DNA from: Xanthobacter oligotrophicus | Lineage (GTDB): Bacteria > Pseudomonadota > Alphaproteobacteria > Rhizobiales > Xanthobacteraceae | NCBI RefSeq assembly: GCF_008364685.1 | Contig: NZ_VTTL01000002.1 | Location: forward strand, 186,001-250,000 | Direction of reading: 5' to 3' | DNA: 64,000 nt | Shown: positions 34,414-42,901 of the stretch, piece after piece | Layout: each line of letters opens with the position of its first letter | How positions within the stretch are numbered: the stretch's first letter is position 1 | Program-made: the position numbers and the translations under genes | The notes under the pieces: model-generated | Told to the model about the DNA's origin: nothing | The model's input: the letters and a program-made list of their open reading frames with translations, nothing else | Databases searched by the model: none

Positions 34414-36732
34414 ATGGACGCCTCCCTCCTCCCGCCCGGCCCGTCCCGCAGCGCGGCCGCCACCCGCCCCCGCGAATGCGTGGTGGTGCGCGGCGGCGGC
34501 ACGGCCGCGATCATGCTCGGCGCCGGCGACGCCATCGCCATCCGCGACGGGGAAGGCCTCCAGCCGGCCCTCGTCTTCGCCATCGACGCCGAAGGGCGGG
34601 CGGACGGCACCGCGCTCGGCCTCGAAGGACCGGCCGATGCGCGCCTCGCGGATATGCTGGATCTGGGGGGAGAGGGGAGCGCGCAAGTTGTGCATGCGCT
34701 GGTGGCGCGGGGGATCGCACCGGCGGCCGTGAGCGGGCACGGGGTGCTTGCCGGCGATCATCCGGCACAGACGCAGGTCACGCTTACGGCGCAGCGCGAT
34801 GTTCTGGTCGTGGTGGCGGCCCCCGGCGGCCCCATGGCGCCCCATGGGCAGGACGCGCCCACGGACATCGAAGTCACCGTCACCCGCGCCCCCGGCAATG
34901 AGCGCCCCCTGCCGGAGCCGTTGGCCGAGCCGAAGCTGGACCTGAGGGTGCCAGCCGCCGAGGCCCGCGCCTTCCGGGTGAAGGCCGGCGACTATATCCA
35001 GATCATCGACGTGGACGGGCGCCAGTGCTCGGACTTCCTCGCCTTCGACGCCGCCGCGCTGGAGAAGGGCGCCGAATTCGGCCTCGACGCCACCACCACC
35101 CGCACCCTGATGGGCGCAGCCTATCCGGGGCCGGGGCTGCACTCCAAATACTATGACGAGAGACAGATCCCCCTGGTGGAGGTGATCCGCGACACGGTGG
35201 GGCGGCACGACACCTTCGCGCTGGCCTGCTCGGCCAAATATTACGAGGACATGGGCTATCCGGGCCACGCCAATTGCTCGGATAATTTCAACGCGGTGCT
35301 TCAGCCCTACGGCATCCGCACGCGCGCCGGCTGGCCGGCCATCAACTTCTTCTACAATACGGCCGTGGACCACACCAACGCGCTCACCATGGACGAGCCG
35401 TGGTCGCGGCCCGGCGACTATGTGCTGATGAAGGCGCTCACAGATCTTGTCTGCGCCACCTCGTCCTGTGCCGACGACATCGACCCGGCCAACGGCTGGG
35501 TGCCCACCGACATCCATGTGCGCGTCTATGACGGCGCCGAGAGCTTTTCCAGGGGGACCGCATTCCGCATGAATGCCGCAGCCGAGCCGCGCCTGACGCG
35601 CGAGAGCGCCTTTCATCAGCGCCTGTCGCAGATGACCCGCAGCTTCGTGGAGTATCGCGGCTTCTGGCTGCCCACCTGCTTCACCGGCGAGGGTCCCATC
35701 GCCGAATACTGGGCCTGCCGCGAAAAGGCAGCGGTGATGGACCTCTCCCCCCTGCGTAAGTTCGAGGTGACGGGGCCGGACGCCGAGCTGCTGCTCCAGC
35801 GCACGGTGACCCGCGACATGCGCAAGCTGGCGGTGGGACAGGTGGTCTACACGGCGCTGACCTACGACCATGGCGGCATGATCGACGACGCCACCATCTT
35901 CCGCCTCGCGCCGTCCAACTTCCGGGTGGTGTGCGGGGAGGAATTCACCGGCTCCTGGCTGCGCGACAAGGCGCACGAATGGGGGCTGAACGCCTTCGTG
36001 CGCTCCTCCACCGACCAGTTGCACAATATCGCGGTGCAGGGCCCGCTCTCCCGCGAGATCCTATCCGAGGTGATCTGGACCAGCCCGACGCAACCCGCCA
36101 TCGCCGAGCTGAAATGGTTCCGCTTCGCGGTGGCCCGGCTCGGCGGACCCATGGGGCCGGCGCTGGTGGTCTCGCGCACCGGCTACACGGGGGAACTCGG
36201 CTACGAGATCTGGTGCCACCCCAAGGATGCGGGCGCTGCGTTCGACGCCGTCTGGGCGGCGGGTGCGCCAAAGGGCATGAAGCCGCTGGGCCTTACCGCC
36301 CTCGACATGCTGCGCATCGAGGCGGGGCTGGTGTTCGCGGGCTATGATTTCTGCGACCAGACCGACCCGTTCGAGGCCGGCATCGGTTTCGCGGTGACGG
36401 AGAAGGAGGAGGATTTCGTGGGCAAGGCGGCGCTGGCGCGGCGCAAGGCCAGCCCTGCCCGCAAGATGGTGGGCTTGAGGATCGAGGGCAACGATGCGGT
36501 CGGCCACGGCGATCCGATCTATATGGGCCGCGCGCAGGTGGGCGTCGTCACCAGCGCCACCCATTCGCCCATCCTGAAAAGCCAGATCGCGCTGGCCCGC
36601 ATCGATGTCGCCCACGGGGCCACCGGCACGAGGATAGAGATCGGCAAGCTGGACGGGCTGAAAAAGCGCATCGCGGCCGAGATCGTACCCTTCCCGCACT
36701 TCGATCCGCAGAAGACCCGGGTGCGCGCCTGA
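34414..36732 (+). CDS. DUF1989-GcvT fusion protein
   Basis: 772 residues. Residues 1-175 form a poorly conserved lead domain that looks like a degenerate DUF1989 half. Residues 180-350 form a DUF1989 (urea-carboxylase-associated) domain (FRVKAGDYIQIIDVDGRQCSDFLAF, LHSKYYDER, GHANCSDNFN, CATSSCADD). Residues 390-770 form a GcvT aminomethyltransferase (FDQTVTRDMRKL-type region; SRTGYTGELGYEIW; LDMLRIEAGLVFAGYDF). GcvT domains bind tetrahydrofolate and accept methylene groups. In the N-demethylase context it is the best candidate for the folate-loading (gamma) subunit. Confidence 0.85.
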   Translation: MDASLLPPGPSRSAAATRPRECVVVRGGGTAAIMLGAGDAIAIRDGEGLQPALVFAIDAEGRADGTALGLEGPADARLADMLDLGGEGSAQVVHALVARGIAPAAVSGHGVLAGDHPAQTQVTLTAQRDVLVVVAAPGGPMAPHGQDAPTDIEVTVTRAPGNERPLPEPLAEPKLDLRVPAAEARAFRVKAGDYIQIIDVDGRQCSDFLAFDAAALEKGAEFGLDATTTRTLMGAAYPGPGLHSKYYDERQIPLVEVIRDTVGRHDTFALACSAKYYEDMGYPGHANCSDNFNAVLQPYGIRTRAGWPAINFFYNTAVDHTNALTMDEPWSRPGDYVLMKALTDLVCATSSCADDIDPANGWVPTDIHVRVYDGAESFSRGTAFRMNAAAEPRLTRESAFHQRLSQMTRSFVEYRGFWLPTCFTGEGPIAEYWACREKAAVMDLSPLRKFEVTGPDAELLLQRTVTRDMRKLAVGQVVYTALTYDHGGMIDDATIFRLAPSNFRVVCGEEFTGSWLRDKAHEWGLNAFVRSSTDQLHNIAVQGPLSREILSEVIWTSPTQPAIAELKWFRFAVARLGGPMGPALVVSRTGYTGELGYEIWCHPKDAGAAFDAVWAAGAPKGMKPLGLTALDMLRIEAGLVFAGYDFCDQTDPFEAGIGFAVTEKEEDFVGKAALARRKASPARKMVGLRIEGNDAVGHGDPIYMGRAQVGVVTSATHSPILKSQIALARIDVAHGATGTRIEIGKLDGLKKRIAAEIVPFPHFDPQKTRVRA

Positions 36733-36971
36733 CGGGCGATGCACGGTGGCCGACCGAGCTTTTGGCCACCAATGCCATGTATTGATTTGAAGACCTCCAG
36801 ACGACATTTCGCCTGGGGATGATTTTGCGCGTACAAGACGCAAGTTATTGAAACTTAAACACAATTATAATCCAAAAAACAACTCGCATTAACCTTGCGT
36901 CATACATATATCGTGATTGACAAATTTTTTTCGTACCGGGAAACTCCCCGCATAAAAATGAGGGGAACCAC
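36733..36971 (+). promoter_or_regulatory. A/T-rich promoter region upstream of the permease
   Basis: 239 bp; 36840-36935 is strikingly A/T-rich for this genome. A TTGACA hexamer lies at 36917-36922, about 50 bp before the permease ATG, without a convincing -10 box at the standard distance. Marks a likely separate transcription start for the permease and N-demethylase genes. Confidence 0.4.
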
Positions 36972-38654
36972 ATGAGCATCGCAGCAACCACCGGGGCCGC
37001 CGCCCCCCCAGAGGCCGGCACACTTCAACGCAAGATCAGCTGGACCGGCGCATTCTGGATCGCGAGCGGGGTGCCCGCGCTCGTGCTCTTCTCCATCGGC
37101 GCCATCGGCGCCACCGTGGGCGCGCCGGCCTGGTTCGTGTGGATCCTGTCCATCATCTTCGGCTTCATCCAGGCCTTCTCCTATGCGGAGATCGCCGGCC
37201 TGTTCCCGCACAAGTCGGGTGGCGCCTCGGTCTATGGCGCCATCGCCTGGGTGCGCTACGGCAAGCTGCTCGCGCCCTTCTCGGTGTGGTGCAACTGGCT
37301 GGCCTGGTCGCCGGTGCTGTCCATCGGCTCAGGCCTCGCGGCGGGCTATGTGCTGTCCATCCTGTTCCCGGCGGATGCCGCCATCAACACCTGGCAGCTC
37401 ACCCTCGTGGACCTCGGCTGGCTGAAGACCGGCCTTGCCCTGCGCCTCAACGCCACCTTCTTCCTCGGCGCCGCGCTGCTGCTCGTCGCCTTCGCCATCC
37501 AGCATCGCGGCATCAGCCAGACCGCCAAGGTGCAGGTGGTCCTGGGCGTGGTGGCGCTGCTGCCGCTGGTGCTCATCGGCCTTGTGCCGCTCCTCACCGG
37601 CGACGTGCTGGCGGCCAATCTCGGCCCGTTCGCGCCGCTGGCCAAGGACGAGGCGGGCAAGGTCATCGCCGGGTCCTGGAACATGGCCGGCATCACCCTC
37701 ATGGCCGGCGGCCTGTTCATCGCCGCCTGGTCCACCTACGGCTTCGAGACCGCCGTGTGCTACACGCGCGAGTTCAAGGACCCGAAGACCGACACCTTCA
37801 AGGCCATCCTCTATTCCGGCCTTCTGTGCATCTTCGTCTTCACCATCGTGCCCATCTCGTTCCAGGGCGTGCTCGGCCTCGGCCAGCTGGTGACGCCGGC
37901 GGTGGTGGACGCCTCCGGCACCGTGACGACGCCGGCGGTCTATGACGGCATCCTGTCCGCCGACATCTATTCCGGCATGGGCGTCGCCAGCGCCATGGCG
38001 GACATGATCAAGGGCGGCCCCATCGTCCACCACGTGATCGTGGTGATGCTGATCCTCGCCCTGATGCTCGCCATCATCACCTCCATGGCGGGCTCCTCGC
38101 GCACCCTCTACCAGGCGTCCGTGGACGGCTGGCTGCCCAAGTACCTTTCCCACGTGAACGAGAACGGCGCGCCCACCAAGGCCATGTGGACCGACCTCGG
38201 CTTCAATCTCATCCTGCTGATGATGTCGGACTACGTGTTCATCCTCGCCATCTCGAACGTCTGCTACATCCTGTTCAACTTCCTCAACCTCAACGCCGCC
38301 TGGATGCATCGCATCGACCGCCCGAACTGGGAACGCCCCTTCAAGGCGCCCACCTGGCTCATCGGCATGGGCACGGTGCTGGCCTTCGTGAACCTGTTCC
38401 TGCTGGGCATGGGCGCGGACATCTGGGGCGCGGGCACGCTGGTGACGGGGCTCGTGGTCTCGGCCGCCATCATCCCGGTCTTCCTGTTCCGCCATTATGT
38501 GACGGACAAGGGCCAGTTCCCGGCAGCGATGATGGAGGACATGCACCTGAAGTCCGAAACCGGCGCCGGCACGCGGGCGGGCCTGTTGCCCTACCTCGCC
38601 CTCGCCTTGGGTGCCGTGGTGATCATCGTGGCGCGCACCCTCGCGGTCTACTGA
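36972..38654 (+). CDS. APC-superfamily amino acid/amine permease
   Basis: 560 residues, about 12 membrane helices, starting with a cytoplasmic Ala-rich segment and the APC helix-1 motif IASGVPALVLFSIGAIGATVG. Co-directional with and 11 bp upstream of the N-demethylase genes, hence probably imports the methylated amine or amino acid they act on. The insert between helices (QLVTPAVVDASGTVTTPAVYDG) is longer than usual. Start ATG at 36972, preceded by GAGGGGAACC. Confidence 0.9.
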   Translation: MSIAATTGAAAPPEAGTLQRKISWTGAFWIASGVPALVLFSIGAIGATVGAPAWFVWILSIIFGFIQAFSYAEIAGLFPHKSGGASVYGAIAWVRYGKLLAPFSVWCNWLAWSPVLSIGSGLAAGYVLSILFPADAAINTWQLTLVDLGWLKTGLALRLNATFFLGAALLLVAFAIQHRGISQTAKVQVVLGVVALLPLVLIGLVPLLTGDVLAANLGPFAPLAKDEAGKVIAGSWNMAGITLMAGGLFIAAWSTYGFETAVCYTREFKDPKTDTFKAILYSGLLCIFVFTIVPISFQGVLGLGQLVTPAVVDASGTVTTPAVYDGILSADIYSGMGVASAMADMIKGGPIVHHVIVVMLILALMLAIITSMAGSSRTLYQASVDGWLPKYLSHVNENGAPTKAMWTDLGFNLILLMMSDYVFILAISNVCYILFNFLNLNAAWMHRIDRPNWERPFKAPTWLIGMGTVLAFVNLFLLGMGADIWGAGTLVTGLVVSAAIIPVFLFRHYVTDKGQFPAAMMEDMHLKSETGAGTRAGLLPYLALALGAVVIIVARTLAVY

Positions 38655-38665
38655 GCGGAGACGAG

Positions 38666-39253
38666 ATGAGCGATCAAGGCATCAAGAGCCGCCCCAAATA
38701 CCAGCCGATCGCGCCGGATCCGCAGGGCCGGCACCATCTGATGGTCGTGGACGGCGCTCACGTCCCGGTCGAGGCTTTGGCGGAGGGGGTCACCCCCTCC
38801 GCCTTCGAGGTGTGGACGGTGGCGCGCAAAAGCGCCGTGCCCGGCAGTGCGGCCATGGAGGAGGAAGCCGGCGCGGTGCGCGTGTTCCGCGCCGTGCCGC
38901 ACCTGTTCTCGGCGCTTGAGGAGCGGCTCGCCCGCGAGACCATGGGCCTGCGCCTCTATGCCGCCGGGCCGGAACCGTTCCTGTGGGACGCCTACGGCAT
39001 CGGCGCGCGCGCCGGCCTCAGCCCGCAGGAAATGGCCTTCGCCCATGTGGGGGCGCAGGCGCGGCGCATCTTCTGCGTCCACTGCCGCACGGTGATGGAA
39101 GGCGTCACCACCTCCATCGCCCCCTGCGCGGGATGCGGGGCACCGCTGTTCGTGCGCGATCATTTCTCGCGGCGGCTCGCCGCCTTCATGGCCGTCCAGA
39201 TCGACGCGGAAGTGCCGGGCGAGGTGCCGCCGGCCGAGGAGCTCTATTCATGA
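38666..39253 (+). CDS. DmmA-family zinc-ribbon subunit of the N-demethylase
   Basis: 195 residues. A C-terminal ribbon with Cys137, Cys140, Cys154 and Cys157 (CVHC...CAGC) suits zinc binding. The gene stands directly before the VanB-type reductase and the DUF3445 haem subunit and overlaps the reductase start by 4 bp. This matches the small DmmA-family/delta subunit of dimethylamine monooxygenase (heme-dependent oxidative N-demethylase). It likely bridges subunits. Subunit letters differ between publications, so no symbol is given. Confidence 0.8.
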   Translation: MSDQGIKSRPKYQPIAPDPQGRHHLMVVDGAHVPVEALAEGVTPSAFEVWTVARKSAVPGSAAMEEEAGAVRVFRAVPHLFSALEERLARETMGLRLYAAGPEPFLWDAYGIGARAGLSPQEMAFAHVGAQARRIFCVHCRTVMEGVTTSIAPCAGCGAPLFVRDHFSRRLAAFMAVQIDAEVPGEVPPAEELYS

Positions 39254-40206
39254 CCGCCGGGGTCCCCCTGCAGGTGCGCGTGCGCGACATCGTCGAGCTG
39301 GCGCCGAGCCTCAAGCGCTTCTCGTTCGAGCCGGCCCATGGCGGCCTGTTCCCCACCCCGCCTGCCGGCGGGCATGTGATGCTCACCCTGCGCGATGGCG
39401 GCAGGGTGATGAAGAACGCCTATTCCCTGGTCTCGGCCCCCATGGAGCGCGCGCGCTACGACATCATCGTGCGCCTCGTGGCCCAGTCGCGCGGCGGCTC
39501 GGCCTTCCTCCACCGCAAGGTCGCGCCCGGCGACGTGCTGGAGATGGCGCACCCGGTAAGCCTGTTCCCGCTGGCCTCGAGCGCGAAGAAGCACCTTCTC
39601 ATCGGCGGCGGCATCGGCATCACCCCCCTGCTCTCCTTCCTGCCGGAGCTGAAGGCACGCGGTGCCCGCTTCGAGCTGCACCAGCTGTCCGGCGGCGAGG
39701 AAGCCCCCGTGTTCGAGCGCCTGCTCGCGCCCTATGCCACGGGCGAGGAGATCCGCGTCCATGGCGGCGGCCGCGCCGCCTTCGACCTCGCCGGCCTGCT
39801 GTCGCGCCAGCCTTTGGGCACCCATGTCTATGTCTGCGGGCCGCACGCCCTGATGGATGCGGTGACGGTCACCGCCGCCGCCTTGGGCTGGCCCAAGGGC
39901 AAGGTGCACAAGGAGAGCTTCGGCGGCGCCGGCAGCGGGCTGCCATTCCGCGCCGTCCTCAAGCGCTCCGGCATCGAGGTGGAGGTGAGCGAGACCCAGA
40001 GCCTGCTGGAAGCCATCGAAGCGGCGGGCGTCGACGCGCCCTGCCTGTGCCGGGGCGGCGCCTGCGGCGAATGCAGGACCGAGGTCATCGAGGGCGAGGT
40101 GGAGCACCGCGACGACTTCCTCTCCGAAGAGGAGAAGGCCGGCGGCACGGTGGTTCTGACCTGCGTCTCCCGCGCCCGCGGCCCGCGCCTCGTGCTCGAC
40201 CTGTAA
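39250..40206 (+). CDS. PDR/VanB-family oxidoreductase (N-demethylase reductase subunit)
   Basis: 318 residues: FMN/NAD(P)H reductase module (NAYSLVSAP flavin loop, LLIGGGIGITPLLSFL nucleotide loop, VYVCGPHALMDAV) and a C-terminal plant-type 2Fe-2S domain with Cys267, Cys272, Cys275 and Cys305. Passes electrons from NAD(P)H via flavin and the iron-sulfur cluster to the haem subunit. ATG overlaps the previous stop by 4 bp; DUF3445 gene follows after 19 bp. Confidence 0.92.
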   Translation: MTAGVPLQVRVRDIVELAPSLKRFSFEPAHGGLFPTPPAGGHVMLTLRDGGRVMKNAYSLVSAPMERARYDIIVRLVAQSRGGSAFLHRKVAPGDVLEMAHPVSLFPLASSAKKHLLIGGGIGITPLLSFLPELKARGARFELHQLSGGEEAPVFERLLAPYATGEEIRVHGGGRAAFDLAGLLSRQPLGTHVYVCGPHALMDAVTVTAAALGWPKGKVHKESFGGAGSGLPFRAVLKRSGIEVEVSETQSLLEAIEAAGVDAPCLCRGGACGECRTEVIEGEVEHRDDFLSEEEKAGGTVVLTCVSRARGPRLVLDL

Positions 40207-40225
40207 AATTCCGGAAGGATACGAC

Positions 40226-41287
40226 ATGACCGTCCAGTTCAAGCCCGCCGAGACCTTCCGCGACACCTTCACCTACCGGAAGTCGCCGGAAGACATCCTG
40301 CGCTTCCCCTTCCCGTTCCCCGAAGACGAATACATGTACTCGGTGAACATCGAGCCCCATGTGCGCGGCGGCGCCTCGCCCGCGTTCCAGGCGGCGTTCG
40401 ACATCGACGAGCACTACATCGCCGAATGCCGCGAGCGCGAGCGGGTGCTGAAGGAGGACCCCAAGCGCTGCCAGGTGCTGCCGCACATGCTGGCGGCAGA
40501 GTGGGACAGCCTGGAACTCATCATGGAGAGCCTGGCGCAGGACTATCCCGAGCACTTCTCCCTGACCAAGGCCGGCGACCTGTGGACCTGGGTGAACCGG
40601 CCGCTCAACATCCACCAGAGCTTCACCTTCGGCAAGGCAGAGACCCTGCCCTGCGGGCCGTTCGAATACATCACCCGACAGGCGCAGGGCGATTTCACCC
40701 TCCAGGACCAGCGCGACGACAATTTGTTCGTGGACGGCGGCATGGTGACCACCCAGGCCGACTGGTCGCTGGAATTCGACATCGGCATGAGCTTCCACGA
40801 ATGGCACGGCCCGGTGCCGCTGGCCCATGAGAAAGGCGTTTTCGACCGGGCGCTGAAATACCTGCTGCGGCTCCAGTATGGCCAGCCGGTGCGCCGCCTC
40901 AACTGGACCATGACCGTCAATGCGCGCCTCGACACCTCGCCGGAGAATTATCCGGTGTGGGGACCGGACAAGGCGAGCGTCACGCCGGACAACGTGGCCG
41001 ACAAGGTGCACCTGCGGGTGGAGTTACAGACGCTTTACCGCCTGCCCCGCTCCAACGCGATCCTGTTCGGCATCCGCTGCTACCTCACCAGCGTGGCCGA
41101 CATCGCCCGGGTGCCGAAATGGCGGCGGCGCCTGCACCGGGTACTGCGGGACCTGCACCCCGACATCGCCGCCTACAAGGGCCTGCCCCGCTTCCGCCAG
41201 ATGGTGGTGGATCATCTCGCCCCCCTGGATGACGGCACCCCCACCTCCAAGGGCATCGCGCCGGACACGGACGTGCTGGCGGGGTGA
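40226..41287 (+). CDS. Heme-dependent oxidative N-demethylase alpha subunit (DUF3445)
   Basis: 353 residues of the DUF3445/HODM family (LAAEWDSLELIMESLAQDYPEHFSLTK, LNIHQSFTFGK, LRVELQTLYRLPRSNAILFGIRCYLTS). In the characterised Pseudomonas enzyme this subunit holds haem in a PAS-like domain and, with O2 and electrons from its reductase, demethylates dimethylamine. His/Tyr haem-ligand assignment cannot be made safely by eye. AGGAT site upstream, ATG at 40226. Last gene of the N-demethylase set. Confidence 0.9.
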   Translation: MTVQFKPAETFRDTFTYRKSPEDILRFPFPFPEDEYMYSVNIEPHVRGGASPAFQAAFDIDEHYIAECRERERVLKEDPKRCQVLPHMLAAEWDSLELIMESLAQDYPEHFSLTKAGDLWTWVNRPLNIHQSFTFGKAETLPCGPFEYITRQAQGDFTLQDQRDDNLFVDGGMVTTQADWSLEFDIGMSFHEWHGPVPLAHEKGVFDRALKYLLRLQYGQPVRRLNWTMTVNARLDTSPENYPVWGPDKASVTPDNVADKVHLRVELQTLYRLPRSNAILFGIRCYLTSVADIARVPKWRRRLHRVLRDLHPDIAAYKGLPRFRQMVVDHLAPLDDGTPTSKGIAPDTDVLAG

Positions 41288-41389
41288 CAGAAACGCGCCG
41301 GCTCTGAGCTGGAGCTTTTCCGTTGGTTGACTTGACGCAACGACACCACAGCCGTGCTAGGTAAGGTGTCGTGCGTGGAGGAAACCAAA

Positions 41390-42229
41390 ATGCTCCAGAA
41401 CATGAAGAGCGTTCTCATCGGCATGACGGAAGAAGGCATCGACGAGCCCTCTTCCGCCCTCGCCTACGGCCTGTCCCTGGCGCAGAAGGCCGGCGCCCAT
41501 GCCACCATCCAGGCCGCCTCGCTGAAGGTGGTCATGGGCAACACCTTCGTGAGCAACGTGGCCTCCGGCCTCGTGGCCGCGCATAACCGTCGCCTGCGCC
41601 ACCTCGCCGACGCGGTCGCGGAAAAGGCCCGGGGCGATGCGGCGGCGGCCGGCGTTGCCGCCTCGGTGGAGACGCCGCAGCTGTCCTACCCCCAGTTGGT
41701 GGATACCTTCATCGCCCAGGCCCGTGTCCACGACATTTGCGTGCTGGACGCGGAGACCGCGACGGTGAATGCCGACCGCGGCCTCATCGAGGGCCTGCTG
41801 TTCGAAAGCGGGCGCCCGGTGCTCGTCGTTCCGCCCGGCTTCGACACCTTCCGCCACCATCGCGTGCTGGTGGCGTGGGATGCCAGCGCCCGCGCGGTGC
41901 GGGCGGTGAACGACGCCATGGACATCCTCAAGGCCGCGGCGGCGGTGGAGTTGCTCGCCATCGGCACGGAAAAAGAGCTGGCGCACGAAGTGCCCGGCGC
42001 CGAGCTTGCCCCTCACCTCGTCCGCCACGGCGTGAACGTGAGCGTGAAGAATCTGGTCGCGGGGCCGGAGGGCATCGCCGGCACGCTGCGCGAGCAGGCC
42101 TCCCTCATCGGCGCGGACCTCATCGTCATGGGCGCCTTCAACCATTCCCGCGTGCGCGAATGGGTGCTGGGCGGGGTCACCCAGTCGCTGCTGGAGGACT
42201 GCAAGGTCCCCCTGTTCATGTCCTACTGA
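41390..42229 (+). CDS. Universal stress protein (tandem UspA)
   Basis: 279 residues with two UspA-like domains. The first (MKSVLIGMTEEG...) is degenerate. The second (HHRVLVAWDASARAVRAVNDAMDIL...) ends in the ATP-binding-type loop MGAFNHSRVREWVLGGVTQSLL. Cytoplasmic stress/nucleotide-binding protein. ATG at 41390 has GGAGG; an upstream ATG at 41354 lacks a ribosome site. 102 bp after the N-demethylase operon, function relative to it unknown. Confidence 0.88.
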   Translation: MLQNMKSVLIGMTEEGIDEPSSALAYGLSLAQKAGAHATIQAASLKVVMGNTFVSNVASGLVAAHNRRLRHLADAVAEKARGDAAAAGVAASVETPQLSYPQLVDTFIAQARVHDICVLDAETATVNADRGLIEGLLFESGRPVLVVPPGFDTFRHHRVLVAWDASARAVRAVNDAMDILKAAAAVELLAIGTEKELAHEVPGAELAPHLVRHGVNVSVKNLVAGPEGIAGTLREQASLIGADLIVMGAFNHSRVREWVLGGVTQSLLEDCKVPLFMSY

Positions 42230-42247
42230 TCGTCCCGCGCCGCTGAA

Positions 42248-42281
42248 AAAGAGCGCCCGTATCGCCTCAGGCGGCGGGCGC
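42248..42281 (-). terminator. Intrinsic terminator for the leftward lipoprotein gene
   Basis: Arms GCGCCCG and CGGGCGC with an inner CGCC/GGCG pair; on the minus strand the hairpin is followed by a short T-run (CTCTTTTT). Lies between the convergent stress-protein and lipoprotein genes. Confidence 0.7.
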
Positions 42282-42309
42282 CTTCCCTGCCGGGCCGGCG
42301 CCCCTTGCC

Positions 42310-42747
42310 TCAGCTTACCGGCTGCCAGTGCCCGTCCGCCGCGCGGCAGGCGGCGCCGCGGGCGATCTGCGGGCGGTTGTCGATATAGATGGTGTGGGAA
42401 TAGTCGCGGCAGCTCTGGAAGCCCGCGCGATTGTAGGGCGGCCCGGCCACCACGGTGCCGTGGGTGCCGTTTTCGCCCTTCCAGCCGATGGGATAGCCGG
42501 GGCCGCCGGTTTCCAGGGCGGAGATTTCCGCGTCAAAAGCGCGGCGCCGGTCGCCCTCGTCGAGGCCGTTGCCGATGCCGCCGCTGATCAGCCCGCCCGA
42601 GACCGCCCCGCTCATGATCGGGGCTGTCGGCAACGCCGCCTGGGCCGCGATGGACCGCCCCGGCCCGGTTTCCGTCGCACAGCCGCCCAGGGCCGATGCG
42701 AGGACCGTGAGGGCACAGAGGCGGACGCAAACCATGCGGGCGGGCAT
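42310..42747 (-). CDS. RT0821/Lpp0805-family surface lipoprotein
   Basis: 145 residues: lipoprotein signal with box LGGC, then a glycine-zipper-like stretch (SGAVSGGLISGGIGNGLDEGDRRRAF) and a C-terminal domain (GTVVAGPPY, QSCRDYSHTIYIDNRPQIARGAACRAADGHWQPV) typical of 17-kDa surface-antigen-like proteins of alphaproteobacteria. Probably outer-membrane anchored. ATG at 42747; GTG 42762 and ATG 42735 are alternatives. Confidence 0.85.
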   Translation of the reverse strand: MPARMVCVRLCALTVLASALGGCATETGPGRSIAAQAALPTAPIMSGAVSGGLISGGIGNGLDEGDRRRAFDAEISALETGGPGYPIGWKGENGTHGTVVAGPPYNRAGFQSCRDYSHTIYIDNRPQIARGAACRAADGHWQPVS

Positions 42748-42901
42748 CGTATGGGGTCTCACGCGCGAGGATACTGGGGCGACACCAAGGCTGTCCTCCC
42801 TCTTAAGCGGTTGCGGGCCGCCTGAAAACAGCCTTCGCCGGGAAGGCGCTCCGGGCGCGTCACTGGAGCGCAGCCCTGTACCTGTGGCGGGGCCGGACCT
42901 C

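Noticed and set aside
36917-36945. Full sigma-70 promoter for the permease
   Set aside because: TTGACA is present but no acceptable -10 box at 16-18 bp; only noted as a region.
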